A stretch of 60,466 nt of DNA, taken from the NCBI GenBank assembly GCA_903835385.1, contig CAILMQ010000048.1, positions 1 to 60,466 on the forward strand. Reading direction: 5' to 3'. Both the position numbers and the translations under genes were made by a program. The notes under the pieces are model-generated. The model saw nothing but the letters and a program-made list of their open reading frames with translations, did no database searches and was not told the origin of the DNA. This DNA comes from an uncultured Microcaldota archaeon (lineage in GTDB: Archaea > Micrarchaeota > Micrarchaeia > Anstonellales > Bilamarchaeaceae). Each line of letters opens with the position of its first letter. Positions within the stretch are counted from its first letter, which is position 1. This document shows, piece by piece, positions 37,701 through 47,500 of the stretch.

Positions 37701-38717
37701 TGCGATGAGCTGGTACTTTTCTTGCTCGAATTCCGCGAGCGCGGCATTCGCAGCATCCCTTTTCCCGACAGCATCATCCCTCGCCTGGTTGTATGAATCT
37801 TCGGCATCGTATTTCGCTTTCGCGGCATTGGCGTGTAATCCGTCCAGCACATCCAGCGCGCCCCTGTTTTTCCAGATAAGGTTCATGGTCCCCGCATAAC
37901 CGGCCATGCCCGGCACGCTCTGGGATGCGTTTTCCCTGATGCGTTCCAGGCCCGCATTCACCGCATTATACTGGCCGTATGTGCCTTCGGTGGAGCCGGA
38001 ATCAATGAAATCAAAACCTGCCCTTGCTTCAAGGCATGCCACATGGCCCGCCCCGGTGTAATCAGCATCGCACAGGCCGGCAAAGGAGGCGGTTTCGTAA
38101 GCGGCCCTCGCGGCGCTCTGGTTTTCTTCCACCCTGTCCATGCTGGACGCGAGCGCATCAACGGAATCCGACATTGTCGTTTCCCATGCGCTTTCGTACC
38201 CGCCGCAATAGCCGATGTACGCCATGGCGTGCCGCTGGTCATTGCCCAGTACCGAGATTATGACATGGCCCACCGACCCCGCCACGCCCAGCGGGCCGAG
38301 CAATCCGGTGGCAAGCGCGTATGGAAGGATGTTCTGGGCTGCAGTATCCATCTCTTTCGCGAGCGCGGTTTTTTGCGCGTATTTTATCTCATCCAGGCAT
38401 TCCTGCGCCAGGACCGTGGCGTTCGCCCTCGCATCCACTGCGGAAGCGAGCAGGCCAGCCTCGTCCGGGCCGAGTTCATATGGTGACATGTTTTCCAGAT
38501 GGAGCGAATCCAGCGTCCGTTCCATTTCGTAAGGCCCGTTGCACACCCATGTCCCGGAAACCTGCTCAAGAAGCGGATTGGCCTCTTTCCAGGCGTATTG
38601 TTCCCACGGATGCGCAATATACGTGCCGAAAGCGGAAGCCGCGAGGCTCAGGATTAGAAACACCAGGACGCACCTGCGAATGAAGCGCACTCCACCACCC
38701 CGCTCCTGATGTATCAA
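34788..38717 (-). CDS. Very large (about 1,309 aa) secreted, C-terminally anchored Ala-rich protein
   Basis: Signal-like N-terminus VFLILSLAASAFG; coiled-coil-rich; C-terminal TM NSLLLLGVTAVAVLAVLCLYIVKQQ. Confidence 0.8.
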   Translation of the reverse strand: MIHQERGGGVRFIRRCVLVFLILSLAASAFGTYIAHPWEQYAWKEANPLLEQVSGTWVCNGPYEMERTLDSLHLENMSPYELGPDEAGLLASAVDARANATVLAQECLDEIKYAQKTALAKEMDTAAQNILPYALATGLLGPLGVAGSVGHVIISVLGNDQRHAMAYIGYCGGYESAWETTMSDSVDALASSMDRVEENQSAARAAYETASFAGLCDADYTGAGHVACLEARAGFDFIDSGSTEGTYGQYNAVNAGLERIRENASQSVPGMAGYAGTMNLIWKNRGALDVLDGLHANAAKAKYDAEDSYNQARDDAVGKRDAANAALAEFEQEKYQLIAGAETISNEIGGAPSGTVAERFAEKKKDRAGADALYGAATADKADASRQGYLKGAVGNMAAADTSYGSLQASLPLLEASADNVVSAKQAEAGDAIAGTESLVGSVPATASVRNKLAEAGYYFSAGQNATLSGDKYRNFAASAAAAREAKTLQTTKSLNESVSLQALKLELRQMIAAAKTDGIPTVFQEELLGQIQDADYGWATDEVRKAEDGLAAAAELQYGYLGQERPGLLERIGLVGGDADDLRVDMANAERGFVDANGNVDYRKGLGRLKSLANTYSKMEKELDGYATQIAGKSISVDSEVFIDSVPLDRPSKITVDMLVVNANGYGAQNVPVDVKLPMPVQLMYSGIVEGADLVGSVAMTGADRARVFLKKVEPYGKCMISFEESETLAHTTKSSKKALGLGDGSASVDDETDFTLDADVDSLTLPAGAENVKIDGIAPGGQLKKGSHALTSSYIAQDAYEESTVNLKSSPLGLNSQVDYDVVIMPKMDLDSVVVYVEPGTNFSGLDVFTLSGESIGNQKKIADWRYSYEVRGLKQGKEASIRVSYILENASGYVAGELAALDGANYSATVKGELEGARAALDAGDANAALAKIKQAEADMKKEDIEKENAEKQAGELRSEIKAGLDEINATLADADGSNSSFVARLSARAVELTRRLADSEGKTGQDALKELEAVDLKWKDNEVKAFRKSSFDSYNELRLRFAAAGNTTTPEEFLAVEADLNNLDTSGRLCYALALAKDLEKAETAVAGQEASALAARAGLRSGFESLRDSVRSGIKAYAAEASAAKGTEYSAMFVFTGKDVESAITELDKLMASGEPELIQNKIDALDQTAQSIAGTMRLLSAQAGNRISLVENTYNETENSMGQQDRDAIEQQIQSMKKSAAAGQYIGSLVLGNKILGSIDAAKKTNNNSLLLLGVTAVAVLAVLCLYIVKQQEAGKPGGGKILKKLDKMEGNEPKEEITDITA

Positions 38718-38811
38718 AAAACTTTTTTAACCGTTGCTATTGGCACCTGTGCTTACTCCCGCGCCTAATTTATCAGAAAACCGGTGTTTTCTTACTTAAA
38801 AAAGCGTTCCG

Positions 38812-39651
38812 TCACGCCGCCAGCCGTCTCTCTATCCACGCCTTCAGATAAAGGATAGGATGCCACTTTCCCATATCCTCAAGCGTGAAATCCGCTTCCG
38901 CTGCGACTGCCCCTGCAATCTCCGCGACTACCTTCTTTGCGTTGAATTTCAATCTTCGGACAGCCTTTGTCTTTCCGTCAACTTTGCCGTCAATCAGGGC
39001 CTGGTTGACCCTCGCCTCTCCGTCCGCGTCAATAACGAGCCTTTCCGTTCTCTCCTTGCCGGTTTGAGCCGAATCCAATGACAGGCTCCGTGTGACCGTG
39101 CACTGAAATTCAAGCAATTCCACGACCCCTGATTCATGGTGCAAGATGCTGTATTCAAGGATTATCGACCTGCCTTCGCTCGCCGGGCACTCCCTCCTGA
39201 TGCGGTTGTATATGGTTCCCTGATTCGCGTCCGCATCCAGGTGGAGGAGCGTGAATCCGTTACCCAGGTTCGCGTTCCGGGTAAGCCTCGCCGTCCTTGC
39301 GACCGGCACATATACGATGCTGTCCCTGTTCTTGGCGTTTGGTATAGGAGTTATGCCGCCATATTCGTTCGCATTGCAGACCAGGCCGCCTTCACAGTCA
39401 TGTATCGTGGCGACCATGAGCCCGTTCGTAAGGGTGTTCGCCCTCAAATGCACGGTCAGGCCGCCGATGCGCGCCTTTAGCCCGTCCAGGTCGGCATCCT
39501 CCTTGCAAATCCTGCATTTCCTTTCATATCGAGCAGCCTGTGCCAGGTCCCTTCCGTGCACCGACATCCAGTTAATGTATGGAAGATCGGCCGTTGATTT
39601 GATTGCAACTCCGTTTAGGAGTCCGGCTCTCTTTATTGTGCCCGCATTCAT
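38812..39651 (-). CDS. Hypothetical protein
   Basis: ORF from MNAGTIKRAGLL; upstream extension is antisense to the thioredoxin-like gene. Confidence 0.55.
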   Translation of the reverse strand: MNAGTIKRAGLLNGVAIKSTADLPYINWMSVHGRDLAQAARYERKCRICKEDADLDGLKARIGGLTVHLRANTLTNGLMVATIHDCEGGLVCNANEYGGITPIPNAKNRDSIVYVPVARTARLTRNANLGNGFTLLHLDADANQGTIYNRIRRECPASEGRSIILEYSILHHESGVVELLEFQCTVTRSLSLDSAQTGKERTERLVIDADGEARVNQALIDGKVDGKTKAVRRLKFNAKKVVAEIAGAVAAEADFTLEDMGKWHPILYLKAWIERRLAA

Positions 39652-39775
39652 AATGACGGTTATGCAGCAATATGTTTTAAAACATGCCATTACACCAAAA
39701 CCAACCAACGACCGCGCGCCCGCGCAGGCTGCGGCGCGGGTTAAAATTAAAATCTTCCGAGTCAATATAACCCCC

Positions 39776-40324
39776 ATGCGAAACTCCATTTTCATAGCAT
39801 TGCTGCTGGCATTCGTTTTCATCGCCGGCTGCACCACTCCGGCTCCCGAAGCGCAGGCGAACAACAGCACGACGCAGGCCGTTCCTGCCGCGAACGCCAC
39901 GGCGAACAGCACGCAGGACACTGGCGCCATGGAAATTCCGGCCAACGCCTCTGAAAATCTTTCCGCGAACGCTTCGGAGCAGAACTTTTCCATAGACCTG
40001 CACAAGGTATATTCCGACGATGGAAAACTCATCGTATATTACTTCTACTCGCACACCTGCCCCAAATGCAAGGCAATAGAGCCGTTCGTGGAGTCAATAG
40101 CAAAACAATACGCGAACGTCACGCAGTGGCAGAGCTTTGACATAAACAACAAGGACGACAGGGCAACATATTTCCGCTTTTTCAAGGAGTTCAACCTCAC
40201 CCAGAACCGCTCCGGAGTCCCGGCCATCCTGGTGAACAACACCGTTCTTTGGGGAAGGTTCGAGATAAACGACTCGCTGGAGCAGGAAATCAACGGCTCG
40301 CTCGCGCCGAGCGGCCGTCAATAA
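39776..40324 (+). CDS. Lipoprotein with thioredoxin-like domain
   Basis: ALLLAFVFIAGCTTPAP lipobox-like; YYFYSHTCPKCKAIEPFVESIA CxxC. Confidence 0.8.
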   Translation: MRNSIFIALLLAFVFIAGCTTPAPEAQANNSTTQAVPAANATANSTQDTGAMEIPANASENLSANASEQNFSIDLHKVYSDDGKLIVYYFYSHTCPKCKAIEPFVESIAKQYANVTQWQSFDINNKDDRATYFRFFKEFNLTQNRSGVPAILVNNTVLWGRFEINDSLEQEINGSLAPSGRQ

Positions 40325-40356
40325 TCTCTTTAACCTTCATCACCCAAATCCAGTCC

Positions 40357-41388
40357 ATGAAGGTAACCCACTTCGACCCCAAGACCGGCGAGCTCAAGGT
40401 GACCGCCGACACTGTGGACGACCTCTGGCACCTGGACAAGGTCCTGGGTCCAGGGTCCAGGGTCGAGGCTCACACCATGAGGACCTACAAGGTGGGGAAC
40501 AGGGAGGAGAAGAAGCACGTCTTCATCACCATAGAGGTGGAGCGCGTTGAGTTCAGCAAGTCGCTGAACCGGCTGAGGCTGCTCGGTAAAATCGTGGCAG
40601 GCGATCCCGAGGAGTTCGTGCAGATGGGGAAGCACCACACCATAGAGGTCTCCCCGGGTGACAAAATCAGGATTTTCCAGCAGTGGAAATCCCATCAGCT
40701 GAACCGGCTCAAGGAGGCGGAAAAGGAGTCCAAGAAGCCGAAAATCCGCATAATCGTGCTGGATGACGAAAAAGCCCTTACCGCGATGGTCCGGGCCTAC
40801 GGAATAGAGTACGGGGCCGAGTTATACTCCTCGGCAAGCAAGAAAGACGAAAAGCACGACGAAAGCGTACGCTCCTATTTCGGGAACATCGCCGCGGAAA
40901 TAGAACGCCACCCGGAAAAATACGTGGTCGCGGGCCCGGGATTCACCAGGGACAACCTGAAAAAATTCATTTCCCAGAAATATCCGGACCTGCTCAAGCG
41001 CATTGCCTGGGAGTCCTGCTCCCATGCCGAGCGCGCGGGCGTGAACGAGCTGATGAAGCAGGGCGTGCTGGAGAAAATCATGGGCGAGGAGCGCATAGAG
41101 CGCGAGACCAAGCTGGTGGAGGAGCTTATCGCTGAGATACACAGGGACAGCGGGCTCGCAGCCTACGGAGTCAAAGAGGTCGCTAAGGCGGTGGATGCAT
41201 TCGCGGTGAAGCAGGTCCTTGTGCTTGACGAATACCTGCGCACTGACAAGGAGGCGGAGGCGTTGGTGGAGAGGGCTGACAAATCAAAGGCAGCAATCAT
41301 AATAATCTCTTCGGAAGAGGAGCCGGGCATGAAGCTCAAAGGATTCGGGAAAATCGCGGCCCTGCTGAAGTTCAAGCTCAGGGAATAA
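40357..41388 (+). CDS. pelA: mRNA surveillance protein Pelota
   Basis: VTADTVDDLWHLDKVLGPGSRVEAHTMRT, AGPGFTRDNLKKFI, GLAAYGVKEVAKAVDAFAVKQVLVLDEYL, IIIISSEEEPGMKLKGFGKIAALLKF. Confidence 0.96.
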   Translation: MKVTHFDPKTGELKVTADTVDDLWHLDKVLGPGSRVEAHTMRTYKVGNREEKKHVFITIEVERVEFSKSLNRLRLLGKIVAGDPEEFVQMGKHHTIEVSPGDKIRIFQQWKSHQLNRLKEAEKESKKPKIRIIVLDDEKALTAMVRAYGIEYGAELYSSASKKDEKHDESVRSYFGNIAAEIERHPEKYVVAGPGFTRDNLKKFISQKYPDLLKRIAWESCSHAERAGVNELMKQGVLEKIMGEERIERETKLVEELIAEIHRDSGLAAYGVKEVAKAVDAFAVKQVLVLDEYLRTDKEAEALVERADKSKAAIIIISSEEEPGMKLKGFGKIAALLKFKLRE

Positions 41389-41429
41389 GATTTAAACAAA
41401 GCCTCGTTCATATCATGACGAGTGGTCCT

Positions 41430-41888
41430 ATGTCCGACATCATCATCCCCCTGTTGCAGGCAGCAGGCGCTTCCGGCGCCTCCACGGCCGCTTCCGCAGG
41501 CGTTCTTGGTATAATCGCTGTTTTCTACGCAGCGATGTTCGCAATGGGCGCCGCGGTCATCTTGTTTTATTGTGCCATCATCCTGTTCTGGCTCGTCATA
41601 GTGGCCCTTTGGATATGGATGCTCATTGACTGCCTTACCAGGAAGGATTTCGACAAGGAGGACGACAAGCTCCTCTGGGCCATCGTGATACTGCTCGGCA
41701 GCTGGGTAGGCGCGCTGCTGTATTATTTCCTGGTGAAGCGGAAGAGGGACGCGCTGGCTGCAGCGCAGGGGACTGCGCCGGAGCAGCAGCCCGCAGATGA
41801 GAAACAGCAGCCAGTTGAGCCCGCAGCCCCGCCGCAGCCGAGAGGCAGGAAGAAAGCGCAACTTATCGCCATTGATGTCAAAAAGTGA
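41430..41888 (+). CDS. Membrane protein with PLDc_N-like domain
   Basis: WLVIVALWIWMLIDCLTRKDFDKEDDKLLWAIVILLGSWVGALLYYFLVKRKRD. Confidence 0.75.
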   Translation: MSDIIIPLLQAAGASGASTAASAGVLGIIAVFYAAMFAMGAAVILFYCAIILFWLVIVALWIWMLIDCLTRKDFDKEDDKLLWAIVILLGSWVGALLYYFLVKRKRDALAAAQGTAPEQQPADEKQQPVEPAAPPQPRGRKKAQLIAIDVKK

Positions 41889-41922
41889 AGCTATTTAAAA
41901 TACATCCTTCTATAACATACTT

Positions 41923-42966
41923 ATGGGTGACGTCACTTTCAGTTCCATCAAGCCCGCACTGGCAGCCACGATGAAGGGCAGGGGTGTGAAGCAGGTGCGG
42001 GAATTCAAATCCCTGGAGGGCCACGGGTTCGACAACATCAGCATGGGCGCCAGGCCGAGCGGCACGCTGCACATGGGCAATCTCTTCGTCCTGGCCTCAT
42101 GCATGCACTACCTGCGCATCAACAGCAATGCCCGGGTGCATGTGGACATCATGGACCTTGATTTCGACAACCAGCGCGGCCTGGTGTTCACGCCGTTCGT
42201 CAATCTGCCCGGCACCAGGGATTTCATAGGGCAGCTGAATGCCGCAGTGGAGATTCTCTCCGGTGAGCTGAAAGTGGCGTCGGACCGCGTCAAAATACGC
42301 TATTTCTCCGACCGGCTGAAACAAGGCGATTCCGAGCTCAGGAAGATGCTCCTCAGGCTGGCAAAGAACAAAGAATCAGTGAAAGCCGTCAAATACTCCA
42401 TCTCAGACAGGCCGGGCCGCTATGACACCCCGCCAATATCCATGATATGCGAGAGCTGCGGCCAGTCCAGCAGCAACTTCGCCCATTACCGCTCAACCAG
42501 GAGCCTATTTACTGCGGACTGCGGCAATGTGACCTGCACCGTCGGAGAATACGCCTCCGACCTTTCCTCCGCGCTTTTCAATGTGCACTACCTGGTGGAC
42601 CCCATAAGAGACCTGCTCCTGGCTCCAAACACCCTCCATGTCTACGGAGGCGACTACGGCCTGCCCCATGGCCAAAGCGATACCCTGAGATTCATGCGCG
42701 TGGCGGCCGTCATGGAGGCAACCAGGCTGAACCTGGGGCTGGAGACCGAGACGCCATCCTTTTTCATAACCCCCCTGATAACGGACCAGCACGGCAAGAA
42801 GATATCCAAGAGCGAGCGCAACGGAGGGCAGGTGGCGGGAGACATTGCCACCCACCTGAAAGAGGAAATAGCGCACGTGGTCAAGCTCATGGGGCTCTAC
42901 ATAGACGGCACGCTTAAAGGGCTCAGCCTGATGCGGTCTACGGATGGTGAACCGTGTGATGTATAA
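41923..42966 (+). CDS. Class I lysyl-tRNA synthetase-like paralog lacking the anticodon-binding domain (motifs intact)
   Basis: GARPSGTLHMGN (HIGH-like), ICESCGQ...CGNVTC Zn insertion, VDPIRDLLLAPNTLHVYGGDYGLPHGQSDT, GKKISKSERNG (KMSKS-like); 347 aa. Confidence 0.7.
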   Translation: MGDVTFSSIKPALAATMKGRGVKQVREFKSLEGHGFDNISMGARPSGTLHMGNLFVLASCMHYLRINSNARVHVDIMDLDFDNQRGLVFTPFVNLPGTRDFIGQLNAAVEILSGELKVASDRVKIRYFSDRLKQGDSELRKMLLRLAKNKESVKAVKYSISDRPGRYDTPPISMICESCGQSSSNFAHYRSTRSLFTADCGNVTCTVGEYASDLSSALFNVHYLVDPIRDLLLAPNTLHVYGGDYGLPHGQSDTLRFMRVAAVMEATRLNLGLETETPSFFITPLITDQHGKKISKSERNGGQVAGDIATHLKEEIAHVVKLMGLYIDGTLKGLSLMRSTDGEPCDV

Positions 42967-43966
42967 CCCGAAGCAGCTGCCATTGCCGTTTCCGCCCAAG
43001 GTCATAGCCGGCGGCTTCAAAGGCCTGCTTGAAGAGCGGCCCGCTTCCGTCAGCATCGCAATCCGCCCCATGGAATCGCTCTACACCTACCAGGCGGTCG
43101 CGCTTGCCAACAGCCTCGCATACCTGGAAAAGAATCGCGATGCCCGCCTTATGGTGGTCCTGGCGGATTTGGAATTCGACATGCAGCGCGGCTCAAGCTT
43201 CCTTCCTTATTCCCGCAACCATGGAGCGATACTCACGGCACATGGAATCACGGAACTTCTCAAGGCCTCTTCGGGCCTGGAGCCTTCGTTGGAGGGCAGG
43301 ATATCCGTGCGCAGGTTCTCCGAATGGCTGTCCCAGGACCAGGGATTCCTCGGCCATGTCCTGAAGCTGTTCGATAAAAAAAGGGCCAGGGAAGCGAAGC
43401 AGCTGATATCCAGGAAGACCGGAAGGGTCTCGCACCTGCCCGTCGCCCCCATATGCCCGTCCTGCGACCACGCCTCCGCGTCTTTCGGCGTGATAAATCC
43501 AGAAGGCACGAGGCTCAGGTCCGTATGCAATAACAACGGCTGCACGAACTTCGGGCAGGCATTTTCAGTGCGCGTGCGGACGCCCGGCTCGTTCTGCCTT
43601 TTCTATTTTTTCGACAGCCTCTCGGACGGCTACAAGGACCCGGTTTTCGGCAGGACAGACCTTCACATGCTCGGCATAGACCCGGAGCGGAAATGGGGCA
43701 ACGGCATCGAGGTTTTCGAGCTCATAAGCAGGCTCACGGCCCTGTTCACGGACGACGCCTATTCCCCGAAATACTGCCCCACCATGCGCCTGGAGGAGCC
43801 CTGTTCCATGAAAAGAAAATCCGTTTTCAGCGACTTCCACAGGCAGCGCGGCATCACGGAAATCGCAGCCCTGCGGAATTTCATGAATCTCGCAGGCGAA
43901 TTCGACGGCAGCAACCATCTCGCCATGGCAGACCTGAACCGCATCCTGCCGATTGTCAACCCCTAG
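42959..43966 (+). CDS. Degenerate class I aaRS-like paralog of the preceding gene
   Basis: DLEFDMQRGSSFLPYSRNHGA parallels DLDFDNQRGLVFTPFVNLPGT; ICPSCDHAS...CNNNGCTN Zn-like insertion; HIGH and KMSKS not conserved. Confidence 0.6.
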   Translation: MYNPKQLPLPFPPKVIAGGFKGLLEERPASVSIAIRPMESLYTYQAVALANSLAYLEKNRDARLMVVLADLEFDMQRGSSFLPYSRNHGAILTAHGITELLKASSGLEPSLEGRISVRRFSEWLSQDQGFLGHVLKLFDKKRAREAKQLISRKTGRVSHLPVAPICPSCDHASASFGVINPEGTRLRSVCNNNGCTNFGQAFSVRVRTPGSFCLFYFFDSLSDGYKDPVFGRTDLHMLGIDPERKWGNGIEVFELISRLTALFTDDAYSPKYCPTMRLEEPCSMKRKSVFSDFHRQRGITEIAALRNFMNLAGEFDGSNHLAMADLNRILPIVNP

Positions 43967-44541
43967 TCTTTTTTCTTAATCCTCGGCCCATACACCAAAA
44001 CCGTCATGGTGCCTGCCAGGATGAAGACATAAACCGGATACAGCGCCATTGCCGCGCTCCATTCGCTTATGGCAAAAAGATTGAGCGTGTTCGCCACCAG
44101 GAACATGGGCCATGCCAGGTTAATCTCGCTCTCCGGCCTTTCCCATGCCTTTTTTATTGTCGGCACCGCCCCTGTGGCATCCACTATGGTAGTGAGATAA
44201 TAAGCTGTAACCGGCTCTTTCGTAATCGCCCAGAGCGCCAATCCCGCGCCAGCGCCAACCAGGCACCATTTGTCCAGCGCGGTCCAGCCCTCTTCCCCGT
44301 ATTTCACGGAAAGGATGGCCACTATGGTTATCCCTATGGCATAGGCAATGGGCGTCCAGGCGCTATCCCTTGCGCCGGAAGCGTAGTAGCTCGCCGCGAT
44401 TATGATGCCGAGCACGGTCCAGATTATCCAGGTCGCCTTGTTCGGCCTGGTGGTGTGGTTCAGGGTTCCGATTATATACGGGACAAAAGCGATGAAACCG
44501 ATTACGCCTGCGGCAATGCCTGCCGTGGAAGCGAATGTCAT
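43963..44541 (-). CDS. Multi-TM membrane protein
   Basis: About 6 hydrophobic segments in 192 aa. Confidence 0.7.
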   Translation of the reverse strand: MTFASTAGIAAGVIGFIAFVPYIIGTLNHTTRPNKATWIIWTVLGIIIAASYYASGARDSAWTPIAYAIGITIVAILSVKYGEEGWTALDKWCLVGAGAGLALWAITKEPVTAYYLTTIVDATGAVPTIKKAWERPESEINLAWPMFLVANTLNLFAISEWSAAMALYPVYVFILAGTMTVLVYGPRIKKKD

Positions 44542-47500
44542 GGCTGTTCCTGCGCTCCGGCCGCATGGTCCGCTGCCCCGGGCACGCCGCCGACCACTGG
44601 CTCAGCCTTGGGCACCACCGCGAAGCTCGCCACCTTCTCGCCTTCCTCCTCCTGCAGGCGGATGATGCGCACGCCCTGGGTGTTCCTGCCTATCACGGAT
44701 ATGCCGGTCACGGGCGAGCGGATGGTCTGGCCCTTGGAGCTGATGACTATGATTTCGTCGCCCTCCTGCACGCCCCTCACGCTGACGACCGCCCCGTTCC
44801 TGCCCTCGGTCTTCATGTTTATGACGCCGGAGCCGCCACGGCCCTGCAGCCTGTACTCTCCAGTCGCGGTCCTCTTGCCATAGCCGTTTTCGGTTATGGT
44901 CAGGATGCTCGGGTACTTCTTGCAGGATGCCACGCCCACCACGGCATCGTCCTTGCCCTTGAGCCTTATGCCTATCACTCCCATGCCAGCCCTGCCGATT
45001 TCCCGCGCATCGTTCTCGTCGAACCTGATGGCCTGGCCCTGCTTGGTCGCAATCACCAGCTCCTCATTGCCGTCGGTCTTTATCACTTCCACCAGCTGGT
45101 CCCCTTCGCGCAAAGTGATGGCTATTATGCCTGTTTTCCTGGGATGGGAGAAATCCTCCAAAGAGGTGCGCTTCACAATCCCGTTTTTCGTTACCATGAC
45201 GAGGTATTCATCCGGCTTGAACTCAGGGACCGGAATCCAGGAGCTAACCCTCTCCTCCTTGAGGTCCAGCAGGTTCACGAGCGATTTGCCAGATGCGTAC
45301 CTGCCGGCTTCCGGTATCCGGTACGCCTTGAGCCAGAACACCCGTCCCTTGTCCGTGAAGAACAGGATGTGGTTGTGGTTCCTGACGACGATGACATCCT
45401 GCACGAAGTCCTGCTCCTTGGTTTCCGTGCCCACCACGCCCTTTCCGCCGCGGTGCTGCGAGCGGTATTCGTCCAGTCCCACGCGCTTCACGTAGCCGCG
45501 GCCGGATATGGTCACCACCACCTGGTCGTTGGGTATGAGCTCCTCGGCGGTTACTTCGTCTTCCACGTCGACAATCACAGTGCGGCGCTTGTCGCCGTAT
45601 TTCGCCTTGACCTCCAGCAGCTCGTCCTTTATGATTTTGAGGATTTTGCCCATGTCCGCGAGCACTTCTTTGAGCCAGGCGATGGTCTTCACCAGCTGGC
45701 CGTACTCATCCTCTATTTTCTGCCTCTCCAGCGCCACCAGCCTGGATATCTTCATGTCCAGTATGGCGTTCGCCTGCCTTTCGGAAAGCGAGTAGGCCTT
45801 CATCAGCCCCGCCCGCGCCTCGGCGATGTCCTTGGTTTTTTTCAGGAACGCGACTATGGCGTCGATGCGCTCGAGCGCGATTCTCAGCCCCTCCAGTATG
45901 TGCGCCCGCTCCTCGGCCTGCTTGAGCTCGAAAACGCAGCGCCTGCGGACGACCTCCTTCCTGAATTCTATGAACTCGCTCAGGAGCGGGTAGAGCCCGA
46001 GCACCCGCGGCTGCTTTCCCACCAGCACCAGGTTGATGATGCCGAACGTGCCTTCCAAGGGCGTGTGCGCGTAAATCTGGTTAAGCACCACCTCCCCGAT
46101 GGCGCCCTTCTTGAGGTCGATTAGTACCTCGATGCCTTCCTTGTCCGAGCGGTCGTGCACGCCGGATATGCCCTCTATCCTCTTCACTTTCACGGCTTCT
46201 GCTATGGCCTCTATTATCGCTGTTTTCGTGACCTGGTAGGGGATTTCGGTTATGACTATCGCATTGCGCTTCGCGTCCACGTGCGCCTTGCCCCTGACCC
46301 TGATTATGCCCCTGCCGGTCTTGTACGCCTGCAGGATTCCGGCACGGCCCACAATCTCGCCGCCGGTGGGGAAATCAGGCCCGCTCACCATCATCAGGAG
46401 CCTGTCCTCGTCCGCGCCGTCTATCACCGCGATAGCCCCGTCCACGATTTCGGTTATGTTGTGCGGCGGCATGTTCGTCGCCATGCCCACCGCTATTCCG
46501 GAAGAGCCGTTGATGAGCAGGTTCGGTATCCTCGAGGGCATCACCACCGGCTCCTTGAGCGTGCCGTCGAAATTGTCCGTCCAGTCCACGGTCTCCTTCT
46601 CAAGGTCCGCGAGCACGTCATCCGCGATTTTGGCGAGACGCACCTCTGTATAACGCATGGCCGCAGCGTTGTCCCCGTCAATGGAGTTGTGAACAAAAAC
46701 TCCTGCGCCTAATGCAAAGTTATGTATCTCATCAATCGTAAGGTCATAGACGTCTTCTCTTCCCTCTAAGATTTCGGTTTTGAGCACCTTGTGGTTCTTA
46801 TTCAATTCCGCCAGCACCAGGTCCGAATCATTATTGAAATAAGTCTGTAGCCCTGTTTTCCAGTTGGTGGCTCGTCCATAAGGATAAACTACGTTTCTGG
46901 CCGTTTCATAAGATTCTTCACAGATTACTTTGCCATCTTCACTAATCCGTTTACAGACCTTCAGGAACTTCAATTTTCCGGTTTTATTGGTCGTGTGATT
47001 CTCGTTTCCTTTTATTATTTTTAGTTTCATTGATTCGCGGTAAGCCGCATCCTGCCATAATCTTTTAAGGGTTCTAGTCATTCTTTCGCTGATCTCTTTT
47101 CTCTTCTCTGGATGATTTTCAATGTATTCCTTGTTCACTCTGCTCAGGTTCTCACGCATCAATTCTCTGTATTCCGGTTTTTTCCAGTTCTCCTTGTTTC
47201 GTTTACTGGTTCTCTCTGAAACTTTTTTCTTATTAACCGAGTTTGCCCAAAATTCTTTTCTGCCTTGAGCCAGTTTTGCCCGGTATTCCTCGTCATTTTT
47301 GTGCTTCTCCGAAGTTAAATCGTAGTGAGTTTTCCAATGCTCTTTCCAGTGCATTCTTTTGATGTTGGTCGGGTCGTTATCCAATTTGTTAAAGTTGATA
47401 TGGTGCCGTATTCTTCCTGCAGACCTTGCATAAGCCCCGTGATTAAGATTCCATTCATCTGACAAGCAGTGGGTATAACCCCATTCGTCTTCCATCGGTT

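Noticed and set aside
39652-40032. N-terminal extension of the 38812-40032 minus ORF
   Set aside because: Runs antisense through the thioredoxin-like lipoprotein; an internal Met at 39651 is the more credible start.
44535-46124. 529-aa ORF on + antisense to gyrA
   Set aside because: His/Tyr/Leu-rich shadow translation; gyrA on - is unambiguous.
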